This document shows, in pieces, positions 1-7,538 of a stretch of 14,116 bases of DNA. Origin of the DNA: CAZDAM01 sp964503595 (lineage in GTDB: Bacteria > Muiribacteriota > UBA6191); the NCBI GenBank assembly GCA_964503595.1, contig CAZDAM010000091.1:1-14116 (forward strand), in the 5' to 3' direction. The position numbers and the translations under genes were made by a program. A model generated the notes under the pieces. That model worked only from the letters and a program-made list of their open reading frames with translations. It was not told where the DNA came from and did no database searches. Within the stretch, counting starts at the first letter, position 1. Every line of letters begins with the position of its first letter.

Positions 1-1
1 G

Positions 2-67
2 ATGGAAAATCTGATGACGCTCTGTTTCAGACATCATGCTCTGGTGCATGAAAGGGGCCGGGAATAA
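2..67 (+). CDS. 3' end of an HNH-endonuclease-like gene (partial)
   Basis: Only the last 21 codons before the TAA at 65-67 are in the window. They read MENLMTLCFRHHALVHERGR followed by E and stop. The pattern ENLxxLCxxHHxLVHE is the C-terminal half of the HNH nuclease motif seen in DUF222/13E12-type and stand-alone HNH proteins, with the paired histidines that bind metal. The protein stops five residues after LVHE, at the short end for this family, so a truncated copy is possible. The rest lies upstream of base 1, so neither the full domain nor function can be judged. The call rests on this one motif. Confidence 0.55.
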   Translation: MENLMTLCFRHHALVHERGRE

Positions 68-89
68 AAACCCTGGTTTCTTTATTTTT
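58..89 (+). terminator. Weak Rho-independent terminator candidate
   Basis: CCGGG (58-62) can pair with CCCTGG (71-76) with one bulged T, around an A-rich loop, and is followed by the T-rich run TTTCTTTATTTTT (77-89). It overlaps the stop codon of the HNH-like gene, as compact terminators often do. The stem is short, so the call is tentative. Confidence 0.35.
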
Positions 90-103
90 ATGCAAATTAC
101 TCT

Positions 104-120
104 AGGGGTTATCAGGGGTT
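104..120 (+). repeat. Two AGGGGTT direct repeats, 10-bp period
   Basis: AGGGGTT occurs at 104-110 and again at 114-120, just upstream of the ATG at 132. The spacing is one helical turn. The second copy supplies the only Shine-Dalgarno-like string (AGGGG at 114-118), but it sits 13 bases from the ATG, farther than usual. It could be a regulator half-site pair or chance. Confidence 0.3.
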
Positions 121-131
121 GACGTTTCATC

Positions 132-791
132 ATGAATCCGCATAATTACGGCATGCCGCTTCTGCTCTGTCTAATCCTCTGCTCGCTAAGCCATGCGCTT
201 GAGATCCAATCCGGCGACGTGATCCTGGAACGTGTACGCACTTCTTTTGGTGCTGGAGTCGAGGGAGCCACCGGTACCGAATGGGCCCATGTCGGATTTG
301 TGGAAAAAGACCAAAACGGTGAGATCCGGTTTCTGGAAGCCACCATTCCAAGAGCCCAGAAAATCCCGCTGCAAAAACTCGTCAAACGCTCCAAAGGTCG
401 ATTGGCTCTGGTTCGGATTCCCAGTCTGACAAAGAAAGAGATCCAGTCCGTACTTCAATACGCCAATCAGCAGATGGGAAAACCCTATGACCGTCTGTTT
501 CGTCTCCACGAGCAGGAAAGCCTGTATTGCTCCGAGCTGATCTGGGCTGGACTTGAAGCGGGAACAGATACCGAGAGAATGCCCGCTACCCCCATGGATT
601 TCAGCGGAGCGTGGGACTACTGGACAAAGTGGTTTGGTAATGAGCCCATTCCTCAAGGGGAACCTGGTGTTGCCCCCAGTGACATCCTGAACGTCCCAGG
701 AGCTGTCATGCTCCATCATTATCGGGAAAACCCAACATCGGATCTTTTGATACCTGAAGCTTCAGGCCTGTTTGAAGAGCTATATCAATAG
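132..791 (+). CDS. Secreted YiiX/YebB-like permuted NlpC/P60 (papain-fold) protein
   Basis: The 219-residue protein begins with a signal peptide (hydrophobic run about residues 8-20, probable cleavage near HA-LE), so it is exported. The mature part matches the permuted papain-like YiiX/YebB family (also called DUF830). The N-terminal histidine lies in EWAHVGFV (His53) and there is an acidic FLEAT segment (Glu69). The conserved GKPYD stretch is at 116-120 and the nucleophile cysteine is in LYCSELIWAG (Cys133). In this family His precedes Cys, the reverse of classical NlpC/P60 enzymes. Members are predicted amidases or peptidases acting on cell-wall or lipid-linked substrates; the substrate here is unknown. 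The gene stands alone on +, convergent with the acetyltransferase gene. An internal ATG at 153 is an alternative start but would shorten the signal peptide n-region. Family call fairly secure, reaction inferred. Confidence 0.8.
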   Translation: MNPHNYGMPLLLCLILCSLSHALEIQSGDVILERVRTSFGAGVEGATGTEWAHVGFVEKDQNGEIRFLEATIPRAQKIPLQKLVKRSKGRLALVRIPSLTKKEIQSVLQYANQQMGKPYDRLFRLHEQESLYCSELIWAGLEAGTDTERMPATPMDFSGAWDYWTKWFGNEPIPQGEPGVAPSDILNVPGAVMLHHYRENPTSDLLIPEASGLFEELYQ

Positions 792-828
792 TCTGTCAAA
801 ATAAATCCGCGGCAAAATTCGCTGAATT

Positions 829-1641
829 TCAGTCCTGAACTTCAAGCAAAAGACCTTTTTCCATCACCCAGTCGACCACGGACTTCTGATCCATCAGACG
901 GGAGCGGGTGGAGCCGGTGATCCCGATTCTGACCAGGCCACTCTGATCTATCTTCCTGCCGATTTGATCAAATAGTGCGTCATCATAGGCAACGGAATCA
1001 AATTCAACCCACTGGCGCTTTCCTTCAATCATCAAAGGAGCTGCCTCAGCCTGAAGATTTCTGAGATTCAGGATGGATTCCGCCAGATGAAGACTGGTAT
1101 TGGAGCCATGCTGTATCCCCAGAAGCAGAATCTTCCCCCCGTTTTGATAAAGGTAGCCCAGTGGTCCACTCATCCCGAACGGATCGCTTAGATCCTGATT
1201 TGCAAGAACCTCCTCAGCTTTGGGACCCAATGCACAAAAAGACCCGGAAGGATGATGGCTCCTTCTGACTTCTGGCCAGGTCCGGAAGGATTCGGCGACA
1301 ACTCCCATTCCCCTGGTTGGAGTCAGACGCGGGTCAAAAGCAGGCATTTCCTTCTGAATCGCTTCCATCCAGAGAGGTGGTACGGCAGGTGCCTGCCAGC
1401 GGGAAGGGTTGGTCAGATCTGAGGAATGAGCCGGCATGATCAGGGTTCCCGCCGGAGTCAGGACATCCAGAAGAGCCTGAATGACTGCAACCGGCCCCCC
1501 ACAGACCCAGCCAAGGCGACTCATGGAGGTATGGACCAGTACCAGATCGGTTGCTCCAAGACCCAGTTTCTTTAGTTCAAGCCCAAGACTTTTACGTGTT
1601 ACCGGAGCATTCCCCCGACTGATCGCATCTGCTTCACCCAT
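829..1641 (-). CDS. Aminoglycoside N(3)-acetyltransferase (AAC(3)) family protein
   Basis: The 270-residue protein matches the AAC(3)/YokD/FrbF family (Antibiotic_NAT), which uses acetyl-CoA to acetylate amines, classically the 3-amino group of 2-deoxystreptamine aminoglycosides. Family signatures run in order: LVHTSMSRLGWVCGG (35-49), the MPAHSSD loop (69-75), ESFRTWPEVRRSHHPSGSF (117-135), DPFG (153-156), GKILLLG (169-175) and LHLAE (184-188, with the expected active-site His). Length is normal (260-290). It is the last gene of a run with two ABC exporter subunits: eight bases separate the exporter stop (TAA, 1652-1650) from this ATG, with AAGGGA as ribosome site. This implies co-expression and suggests a self-resistance or modification role. 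Many family members are not antibiotic-resistance enzymes, so the aminoglycoside substrate is not established. Cytoplasmic, no signal peptide. Confidence 0.85.
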   Translation of the reverse strand: MGEADAISRGNAPVTRKSLGLELKKLGLGATDLVLVHTSMSRLGWVCGGPVAVIQALLDVLTPAGTLIMPAHSSDLTNPSRWQAPAVPPLWMEAIQKEMPAFDPRLTPTRGMGVVAESFRTWPEVRRSHHPSGSFCALGPKAEEVLANQDLSDPFGMSGPLGYLYQNGGKILLLGIQHGSNTSLHLAESILNLRNLQAEAAPLMIEGKRQWVEFDSVAYDDALFDQIGRKIDQSGLVRIGITGSTRSRLMDQKSVVDWVMEKGLLLEVQD

Positions 1642-1649
1642 GACATCCC

Positions 1650-3437
1650 TTATGATGCCTGAGCCAGATCCTTTTTCTCAACATCCCCTTCATCTTCCAG
1701 AAGTTCCCGAAAATCGGGAGAAGATTCCATCAGCTGATCAAAAGTTCCATAGGCTTCCACCCTGCCATCCTTGAGAACCAGCACCCGATCGGCACGTCGT
1801 GCCGTGGCCTGACGGTGGGTTACAACTACCATCGCTGGCTTCTCTTCCTGCTTTAGAACAGCATCCCAGAATCCTTCTTCATTGCTCGCATCAAGGCTTG
1901 CCGTCACATCATCCATCAGAAGAATGGATGGCTTGCCAATCAGGGCCCTGGCAATTGTCAGCCTCTGTTTCTGGCCTCCGGAAATTGTGACTCCCCGCTG
2001 CCCGATTTTCTGCTCAAACTGCTCGGGGAACCTGCTAACGTCCTTCTGGAACTGAGCTTCCTCGGATGCATCTTCCATACGGGAAACTGCAAAATCACGA
2101 TGAAACAGGATGTTATCCTTCACCGTACCACTTAAAACCAGAGGTTCCTGGGCAATAAAACCCATATTCGCATGAAGTCTTTTCAGACTGTCTTCATCCG
2201 CCGGCTTTTCATTGATCAGAAGCTGACCCGAATCCGGTTTCTGCATGCCGCTTAGAAGCGAAAGCAGAGTCGACTTTCCAGAACCGATCCTGCCGATAAT
2301 CGCCAGCATCTCGCCCTGCCTGATTTCCAGACTGACATCCTGCACGGCCGGTTGCTCCTCGGACTTTCCCGAAAGACCTTCCGGACGGTAGAAGAATGTA
2401 GCCCGGTTCAGCCCCAGAGCATGTACCGAGCCTTCCGGAGCCTTCGCACTCAGATCCACCGGGGATTCGGGGCCCTTCAGTTCCTCCAGGCGATCCACGC
2501 AGACAAAAGCCTGACGGGAAATCACCAGAAGATTGGGGAGATCGAGCATGGGGTAGATCATGATGCCAAGACAGGTAAAAAAGGCATAGTATCCGCCAAT
2601 CGAGAGATCTTCGGAAATCACCAGAAAACCCCCGAAGGCAACAACCAGAACCTGGGCTGCCTGGGAAGCGAATTCATAAAAAAGCGTCATCCACACGGAA
2701 AGCTTTGTTGCCCTGAGTTCGACTGCGCCACGGGTATCAAGAATCCGATTCAGATGACTGGCTTCCCTCATTTCGGCATTGACTGACTTGATCACCCGGA
2801 TGCCACTTACTGCCGTCTCAATCGTATTGGTACATTCAGAAATGTAACGCTGATTTTCTGACCAGGCCAGGCTCAGGCGATCCTTCAGAAAGGAATAGGC
2901 CCAGAATACAATCGGGATGGGTAGAAGGGCCACCAGAGTCAGCCCTTTGTGCAGGTAGAACATGGCCAGGGTACAGCTCAAGACAATGCTGAAACCATTC
3001 AGAGCCCGAAAAATTCCCGAACAGCCAAACCAGGCCACTTTAGGGTAGCGGGAAAGATCATCCGTGAGTCGGGTGATCAGGTCTCCGGTGCGGTGACGAA
3101 GAAAGAAGGAACCATCCTTCTTCAAGAGCATGGCAAACCACTTTCTGCGGACAAAAGCCTCAAGATTGAGATTCATCCAGGCCCGAAAAAATGGAAATGT
3201 GTGCGCCAGAGCAGTGAAGAATCCAACCCCCACCAGAAGCAGGGAAAGGCTCAGGGCTTCTTCACTAGCAGCAACTTCAGATTCCAGCAGAACTCCCTGC
3301 AACCGATCGATCAGATGCTTCAGGGTCATAGGAACCGCAACAGTTGATACGGCATCCAGAAGACACATGAAAACCAGAAAGAGAAAAAACCCCCGATAAT
3401 GGCTCCAGAGATGGCGATACCATCTGAAATATTTCAT
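1650..3437 (-). CDS. Heterodimeric ABC multidrug exporter half, degenerate-site subunit (YheI/TM287-like)
   Basis: A 595-residue ABC half-exporter: membrane domain with about six helices (residues 15-310) and a nucleotide-binding domain (about 335-580). Walker A is GRIGSGKST (382-390), the Q-loop Gln is 430, the signature ISGGQ is at 485-489, Walker B is ILLMDD (505-510) and the H-loop His is 541. Asp510 stands where the catalytic glutamate should be, which marks the subunit holding the degenerate ATP site in YheI/YheH, LmrCD and TM287/288 type pairs. The membrane domain also has YheI-like stretches (FFLRHRTGDLITRLTDD near 111, ETAVSGIRVIKS near 207). Its ATG overlaps the partner's stop as TGATG, so the two are translationally coupled. 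Likely role: ATP-driven export of drugs, lipids or a secondary metabolite across the inner membrane. The substrate cannot be read from sequence. Confidence 0.9.
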   Translation of the reverse strand: MKYFRWYRHLWSHYRGFFLFLVFMCLLDAVSTVAVPMTLKHLIDRLQGVLLESEVAASEEALSLSLLLVGVGFFTALAHTFPFFRAWMNLNLEAFVRRKWFAMLLKKDGSFFLRHRTGDLITRLTDDLSRYPKVAWFGCSGIFRALNGFSIVLSCTLAMFYLHKGLTLVALLPIPIVFWAYSFLKDRLSLAWSENQRYISECTNTIETAVSGIRVIKSVNAEMREASHLNRILDTRGAVELRATKLSVWMTLFYEFASQAAQVLVVAFGGFLVISEDLSIGGYYAFFTCLGIMIYPMLDLPNLLVISRQAFVCVDRLEELKGPESPVDLSAKAPEGSVHALGLNRATFFYRPEGLSGKSEEQPAVQDVSLEIRQGEMLAIIGRIGSGKSTLLSLLSGMQKPDSGQLLINEKPADEDSLKRLHANMGFIAQEPLVLSGTVKDNILFHRDFAVSRMEDASEEAQFQKDVSRFPEQFEQKIGQRGVTISGGQKQRLTIARALIGKPSILLMDDVTASLDASNEEGFWDAVLKQEEKPAMVVVTHRQATARRADRVLVLKDGRVEAYGTFDQLMESSPDFRELLEDEGDVEKKDLAQAS

Positions 3438-5185
3438 CAGGCCGCCTTTCCAGCCTGAAGCTGAACCAGTTCAAAATAGCGGCCCTTATGCTCAACCAGT
3501 TCCTCGTGGTTGCCCCGCTCGACAATTTCCCCTTTTTCAATCACCAGAATGCAATCCGCATGCCTCACCGTGGAAAGACGGTGAGCAATCAGAACAGCAG
3601 TCCGTCCATGAAGCAGAATCTGAAGCGCATTTTGCAGATAGCGCTCTGTCTTTGGATCCATACTGGCAGTGGCTTCATCCAGAATCAGAAGTTCAGGATC
3701 CCGTGCCATTGCCCGCACAAAGGACAGAAGCTGGCGCTGCCCCATGGAAAGATTGGCCCCACGTTCACTTAAAACCGTCTGATATCCTTCCGGAAGTTTC
3801 AGAATGAAATCCTCTGCCCCAAGAAGGCGGGCTGATTCCATCACTTTTTGATCAGAAATTTCCGGATCCATGGCCTTCAGATTGTCCATGACGGTGCCGG
3901 GAAACAGATGGATATCCTGAAGGACCAGACCTACTTTCTGTCGCCATGATTTCAGGGAGTAATTTCCCAGGTTCACCCCATTCAGGAGAAGGTCTCCCCC
4001 AGTTGGATTCAAAAAGCGGCACAGAAGCTGAATCGTGGTCGACTTTCCCCCTCCGGAAGATCCGACCAGAGCCATACGGGTCCCTCTGGGAAGTGTGAAA
4101 CTCACATTTCTTAAAACCGGCTTCCCTTCTTCATAGGCAAAATCCACCTGCTGGAACTGAAGCTTCTGGATTGCTGGTGCCTCCGGCAGGTTTCGGGTTT
4201 CTTCCACCTCCAGATCCATCAGCCCCAACACGCGGCGGGCTGAAACAGAGGATCGCTGAAGCTGGGAAATATTCTCTCCTAAAGAGCGTAGAGGACCAAC
4301 CATCTGGCGGGCAAACTCAACCAGCATGATCAGGGTTCCAAGGCTCATTTTCTGGGACATGACCTGATGAGCCCCGAAGTAGATCAGAACTCCCAGCAAT
4401 ACTCCCTGGGAAATGAACAGGAACAGGGACCAGAAACCGTAGCTGAGCAGGGAAGCCATCTTTTCCGTTGCCGTTCTGCGTTCTGCTTTCTCATCCAGGG
4501 CATTAAGAACCTGTTTTTCGCGGCCATAAAGCTGGATCAGAAAGACAGCTCCGAGATGCTCACTGACAAAACCGGTGAGATCGGCATAGGCCGTTCGAGC
4601 CTGATCAAAACGGGCCCGGATTTTGCCAAAGAAGTAGAAAATCAGCACCAGCAGCACAACCACAACAGGAAAGACGCCCATGGCTAACTGAGGAGAAGTC
4701 AGATAAACCGTGACCAGAATCCCGGCAAACGTCAAAAAATCCGTGAACATATGAAGCGTCAGATGGGAACAGAAATGCTTGAGCTCTTCGGTATCACTCT
4801 CAATTCTGGATACCAGCCACCCCGCATTATGCTTATGGAAAAAACCCGCGGGAAGATGAAGCACGTGGCTAAACAGGGCTCCCTTCAGGCGGTTGACAAC
4901 CCGAATTCCAATCTCGGCCATCTTAAGGGTTTTAAGCCAGGAAATCGCAATTCCCGCAAGAAGAAGCCCCAGAAAAGCCCCTGCGCCGCCTCCCATCAGA
5001 TGGTAATCGGCATGGGGAACAGCATCATCGACAATCAGTCTGAGAATCCAGGGACGAGCCAGCTGAACCCCGGTAGAGCCCAGCATAAGAACAAGACAGA
5101 AACCCAGAAGAGCCGCTTCGGGTTTCAGGTAGGGCCAAAGACCTTTCAAATCCCTCAGGGAATATTTGGTTTTCTCTGGCTTCAT
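3437..5185 (-). CDS. Heterodimeric ABC multidrug exporter half, consensus Walker B subunit (YheH/TM288-like)
   Basis: A 582-residue half-exporter with a six-helix membrane domain (about 22-300) and an ATPase domain (about 340-575). Motifs: Walker A GSSGGGKST (375-383), Q-loop Gln423, Walker B LLILDE (499-504) with a proper catalytic Glu504, D-loop SMD and H-loop His535. Its signature is LSMGQ (479-483), where the usual first Gly is Met. This departure matches the family rule: the non-canonical signature faces the partner's Asp-type Walker B, giving one degenerate and one active ATP site. It is the first gene of the exporter/acetyltransferase trio. A GGGGCGGAG ribosome site lies just before the ATG at 5185, and 57 bases separate it from the TPR gene, so it may have its own promoter or be read from upstream. 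Confidence 0.9.
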   Translation of the reverse strand: MKPEKTKYSLRDLKGLWPYLKPEAALLGFCLVLMLGSTGVQLARPWILRLIVDDAVPHADYHLMGGGAGAFLGLLLAGIAISWLKTLKMAEIGIRVVNRLKGALFSHVLHLPAGFFHKHNAGWLVSRIESDTEELKHFCSHLTLHMFTDFLTFAGILVTVYLTSPQLAMGVFPVVVVLLVLIFYFFGKIRARFDQARTAYADLTGFVSEHLGAVFLIQLYGREKQVLNALDEKAERRTATEKMASLLSYGFWSLFLFISQGVLLGVLIYFGAHQVMSQKMSLGTLIMLVEFARQMVGPLRSLGENISQLQRSSVSARRVLGLMDLEVEETRNLPEAPAIQKLQFQQVDFAYEEGKPVLRNVSFTLPRGTRMALVGSSGGGKSTTIQLLCRFLNPTGGDLLLNGVNLGNYSLKSWRQKVGLVLQDIHLFPGTVMDNLKAMDPEISDQKVMESARLLGAEDFILKLPEGYQTVLSERGANLSMGQRQLLSFVRAMARDPELLILDEATASMDPKTERYLQNALQILLHGRTAVLIAHRLSTVRHADCILVIEKGEIVERGNHEELVEHKGRYFELVQLQAGKAA

Positions 5186-5242
5186 GACTCCGCCCCAATT
5201 CAGGGGTCCTATTGGATCAGATCTTTATGCAGGAGTCAAGAA

Positions 5243-5755
5243 TCAGTGCACAATGACGGGTTTTTTCTCTGCTTCCAGAAGCTGTTCCATGGCCTTGACG
5301 AACTGAAGGGCATCCGGCTGATTCGGCACCAGTTCAAGAACCTTTTGAAACTCGCGGTATGCGCGGGCCAGACGACCCAGCTTGACGTACATGGAGCCCA
5401 TATTGAGATAGGGAAAGTGCGGAGTTCCGTAACGACTCGCCAGCTTGGCCTTTTCAAACCAGCGCATGGCTTCCTCAAATTTCTCCAGACGCACCAGGCA
5501 GACCCCGATATCGTTGTAGGGGTTGCCATAATCCGGATCGAGATCAATGGCCATGTAACACATCCGGATTGCATCCTGAAAACGTCCTCTCATGGTCTGA
5601 AGGCGCCCAAGCTGGGTGTAAGCATCGGCTGTTGGATGCAGGCTAAGGGACTGCTCCAGGCAGTCGCAGGCATCTTCGGAGCGATTGGCATCTAGGTGAG
5701 CCATACCCTCTTTCATAAGGCGGATGGCTTCCCGATAGTTTTCTGCTGTATTCAT
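5243..5755 (-). CDS. Tetratricopeptide-repeat protein
   Basis: A 170-residue protein made almost entirely of TPR helices. The clearest repeats lie at about residues 45-78 (AYTQLGRLQTMRGRFQDAI), 79-112 (NPYNDIGVCLVRLEKFEEAM) and 115-148 (YLNMGSMYVKLGRLARAY), with a weaker one at 11-44. There is no signal peptide, so it is probably a cytoplasmic scaffold or adaptor; TPRs bind partner proteins but carry no catalysis. The ATG at 5755 is chosen because AAGGGGGA sits five bases upstream; the frame stays open to 5824, but that would overlap the permease gene without a ribosome site. It sits between two transporter units on the same strand, 50 bases after the permease stop and 57 before the exporter start. 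Its partner is unknown. Confidence 0.8.
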   Translation of the reverse strand: MNTAENYREAIRLMKEGMAHLDANRSEDACDCLEQSLSLHPTADAYTQLGRLQTMRGRFQDAIRMCYMAIDLDPDYGNPYNDIGVCLVRLEKFEEAMRWFEKAKLASRYGTPHFPYLNMGSMYVKLGRLARAYREFQKVLELVPNQPDALQFVKAMEQLLEAEKKPVIVH

Positions 5756-5805
5756 TGTCTTCCCCCTTGTAAGTAAAATCAGCAATGCAAGACGCATGCC
5801 GGAAT

Positions 5806-6570
5806 TCACTGCTGCAAGCGCCACCCGGTAACAAAAACCCGCCAGGAAAAGAATACATTCACGAGAAGAAGGGCAAAAAGAACCCCCAGACTTAAGACCG
5901 GACTGACATCACTCTGTCCGATAAAGCCAAAACGCAGGCCATCAATCATGTAGAAAATAGGGTTGAACAGACTGACCTTGCTCACCCAGCCCGGCAGGTT
6001 ATGAATGCTGTAGAAAACCCCTCCCAGAAAAATCGCCGGGGTCAGCAGAAAATTATTCAGAACCGCCATCTGATCAAAATCCCGGGCCCACACACCGGCA
6101 ATGATTCCAAAGGCTGAAAAAATCGCCGAGACCAGCAAGGCCACCAGAATCACCAGGAAAGGATGGGCCAGAGGCAGATGGACAAAGGGAAGCACACATA
6201 TCCAGATGACAAACCCCACCAGCAGACCGCGAAACATACCTCCACCTACGTAGGCCACGACTTTTTCCATTGCCGAAAGCGGCAGCATCAGAATCTCGTT
6301 GATAGTGTTGTTGTACTTGGCAATCATCAGAGATGAGCTTGGATTCTGAAAGGCATTGTTGATGACGCCCATCATGATCAGGCCCGGCACAAGAAAAGCC
6401 AGATAGGGAACCCCATGAACTTCCTTGAAAGCTGTCTGCATGGGAAGGCCGAAAATAGCAACATAAAGCAGAGTGGAAATCAGGGGAGAAAAAACGGTCT
6501 GGATTGCCACCTTCAAAAAGCGCGATACTTCTTTTCTTAAAAGGGTTTGACATCCGATCCGGTTTTTCAT
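5806..6570 (-). CDS. ABC-2 type transporter permease (YadH-like)
   Basis: A 254-residue polytopic membrane protein with about six hydrophobic segments. It has the family order of an amphipathic N-terminus (RKEVSRFLKVAIQTVFSPL), the FLVPGLIMMGVINNAFQN stretch near residue 60, and the NEILMLPLSAMEKV coupling-helix segment near 90. This is the ABC-2 membrane component, which pairs with a separate ATPase to export lipids, polysaccharide or drugs. Its ATG overlaps the upstream ATPase stop as ATGA (6570-6567), giving coupled translation and identifying the partner. Length matches YadH-type permeases (about 250-260). The substrate is not determinable. Confidence 0.88.
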   Translation of the reverse strand: MKNRIGCQTLLRKEVSRFLKVAIQTVFSPLISTLLYVAIFGLPMQTAFKEVHGVPYLAFLVPGLIMMGVINNAFQNPSSSLMIAKYNNTINEILMLPLSAMEKVVAYVGGGMFRGLLVGFVIWICVLPFVHLPLAHPFLVILVALLVSAIFSAFGIIAGVWARDFDQMAVLNNFLLTPAIFLGGVFYSIHNLPGWVSKVSLFNPIFYMIDGLRFGFIGQSDVSPVLSLGVLFALLLVNVFFSWRVFVTGWRLQQ

Positions 6571-7481
6571 GAGGCGCCCACCAGTCTGATAAATACATCT
6601 TCCAGATTGTCTTCCTTCAAACGGAAATCCTCGATTCCTGAAGCATGGACTCCCAAAAGCCCGACAACCTCGGGAAGACCCCCCTCAGCATAATGAATGC
6701 GAGCGGAATGATTTGTTTCGTCGGTTTCAATTTTGAGATTTTCATGGGAAAGGGCTGGAACTTTACCCTTGAAACGGACCTGGGCATAGCGGGTGTCGCC
6801 CAGCCTGCGAACCAGAGAACGGGTATCATCCAAAGCCAGAATCTCACCGTGATTGATGATACAGATGCGATCACAGATCGCCTCGGCCTCAGCCAGATTA
6901 TGCGTGGTCAGGATGATCGTCGTTCCCAGATTCCGGTTGACCTCACGAACCAGATTCCAAAGACTCACCACCAGCTGAATATCTACCCCGGCCGTAGGTT
7001 CATCCAAAACCAGAAGGCGGGGTTTGTGAACCATGGCCTTGGCCACCAGGAGACGACGCTTCATACCTCCACTGAGCTGACGGGTGTTGGTTTCCGCCCT
7101 GTCAAGAAGGTTAAGCTTCTTGAGAAGCTCGTCAATCCAGGCTCTGTTATCCCGGATTCCGTAGTAGCCCGACTGAAATTCCAGAGCCTCACGCACGGTA
7201 ATAAAGCCATCAAAGGAAAGCTCCTGAGGCACAATTCCCACCATATGCTTGATGGCAAGTTCATCCTGAGGCAGAAACTTTCCAAAAACTCCAAGCTCTC
7301 CTGAAGTTTTTTTGACCACCCCCGCAAGCGTGTTGATCAGGGTACTCTTTCCGGCCCCATTCGGCCCTAGGAGACCAAAAATTTCTCCAGGACGCACAGA
7401 CAGGCTGACACCTTTCAAGGCCTCAGAACCATTCAAATAGACCTTTTTCAAATTCTGAACGTCAAATGCTGAATCACTCAT
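6567..7481 (-). CDS. ABC transporter ATP-binding protein (YadG-like, partner of the ABC-2 permease)
   Basis: A 304-residue cytoplasmic ATPase when read from the ATG at 7481. Walker A is GPNGAGKST (39-47), the Q-loop is PQE (85-87), the signature LSGGM (136-140), Walker B LLVLDEP (156-162) and the H-loop TTHNLAEAE (192-200, His194). A roughly 80-residue C-terminal extension follows the core, as in DrrA/YadG-type drug and polysaccharide exporters. The frame is open up to a TTG at 7520, but that codon has no ribosome site and would add 13 residues unlike the family. A GGGAGG string lies about 18 bases before the chosen ATG, too far for a normal ribosome site, so the start is only moderately sure. 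It is coupled by ATGA overlap to the permease gene. Drug self-resistance is one possibility, O-antigen-like export another. Confidence 0.88.
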   Translation of the reverse strand: MSDSAFDVQNLKKVYLNGSEALKGVSLSVRPGEIFGLLGPNGAGKSTLINTLAGVVKKTSGELGVFGKFLPQDELAIKHMVGIVPQELSFDGFITVREALEFQSGYYGIRDNRAWIDELLKKLNLLDRAETNTRQLSGGMKRRLLVAKAMVHKPRLLVLDEPTAGVDIQLVVSLWNLVREVNRNLGTTIILTTHNLAEAEAICDRICIINHGEILALDDTRSLVRRLGDTRYAQVRFKGKVPALSHENLKIETDETNHSARIHYAEGGLPEVVGLLGVHASGIEDFRLKEDNLEDVFIRLVGAS

Positions 7482-7501
7482 AGAAGCCGCGAGTCTATTC
7501 C

Positions 7502-7528
7502 TCCCGTCTCTAAATGGCAAGGACGGGA
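7502..7528 (-). promoter_or_regulatory. Inverted repeat in the leader of the ABC ATPase gene
   Basis: TCCCGTC and GACGGGA (7502-7508 and 7522-7528) form a perfect 7-bp inverted repeat with a 13-base loop. In the minus-strand leader the downstream arm runs into GGGAGG, the best Shine-Dalgarno-like string ahead of the ATPase gene, so a stem could mask it. It could equally be a protein-binding palindrome or a remnant terminator of the esterase gene, though no minus-strand T-run follows. Confidence 0.35.
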
Positions 7529-7538
7529 ACGTTTTTGA

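Noticed and set aside
118..123. TTGACG-like string upstream of the YiiX-like gene as a -35 box
   Set aside because: It is only about 9 bases from the ATG, leaving no room for a -10 box and transcript start.
815..829. AAATTC-GCT-GAATTT hairpin between the convergent genes at 791 and 829
   Set aside because: The stem is only six A/T-rich pairs, with no T-run on either strand; too weak to call a terminator.
5191..5205. CCCC-AATTCA-GGGG inverted repeat before the exporter start
   Set aside because: The stem is only four base pairs, with no T-run; probably chance.
4751..5695. Long open frame (314 codons) on + antisense to the exporter and TPR genes
   Set aside because: It lies wholly opposite two well-supported genes, has no family motif, and has a composition typical of a shadow frame.
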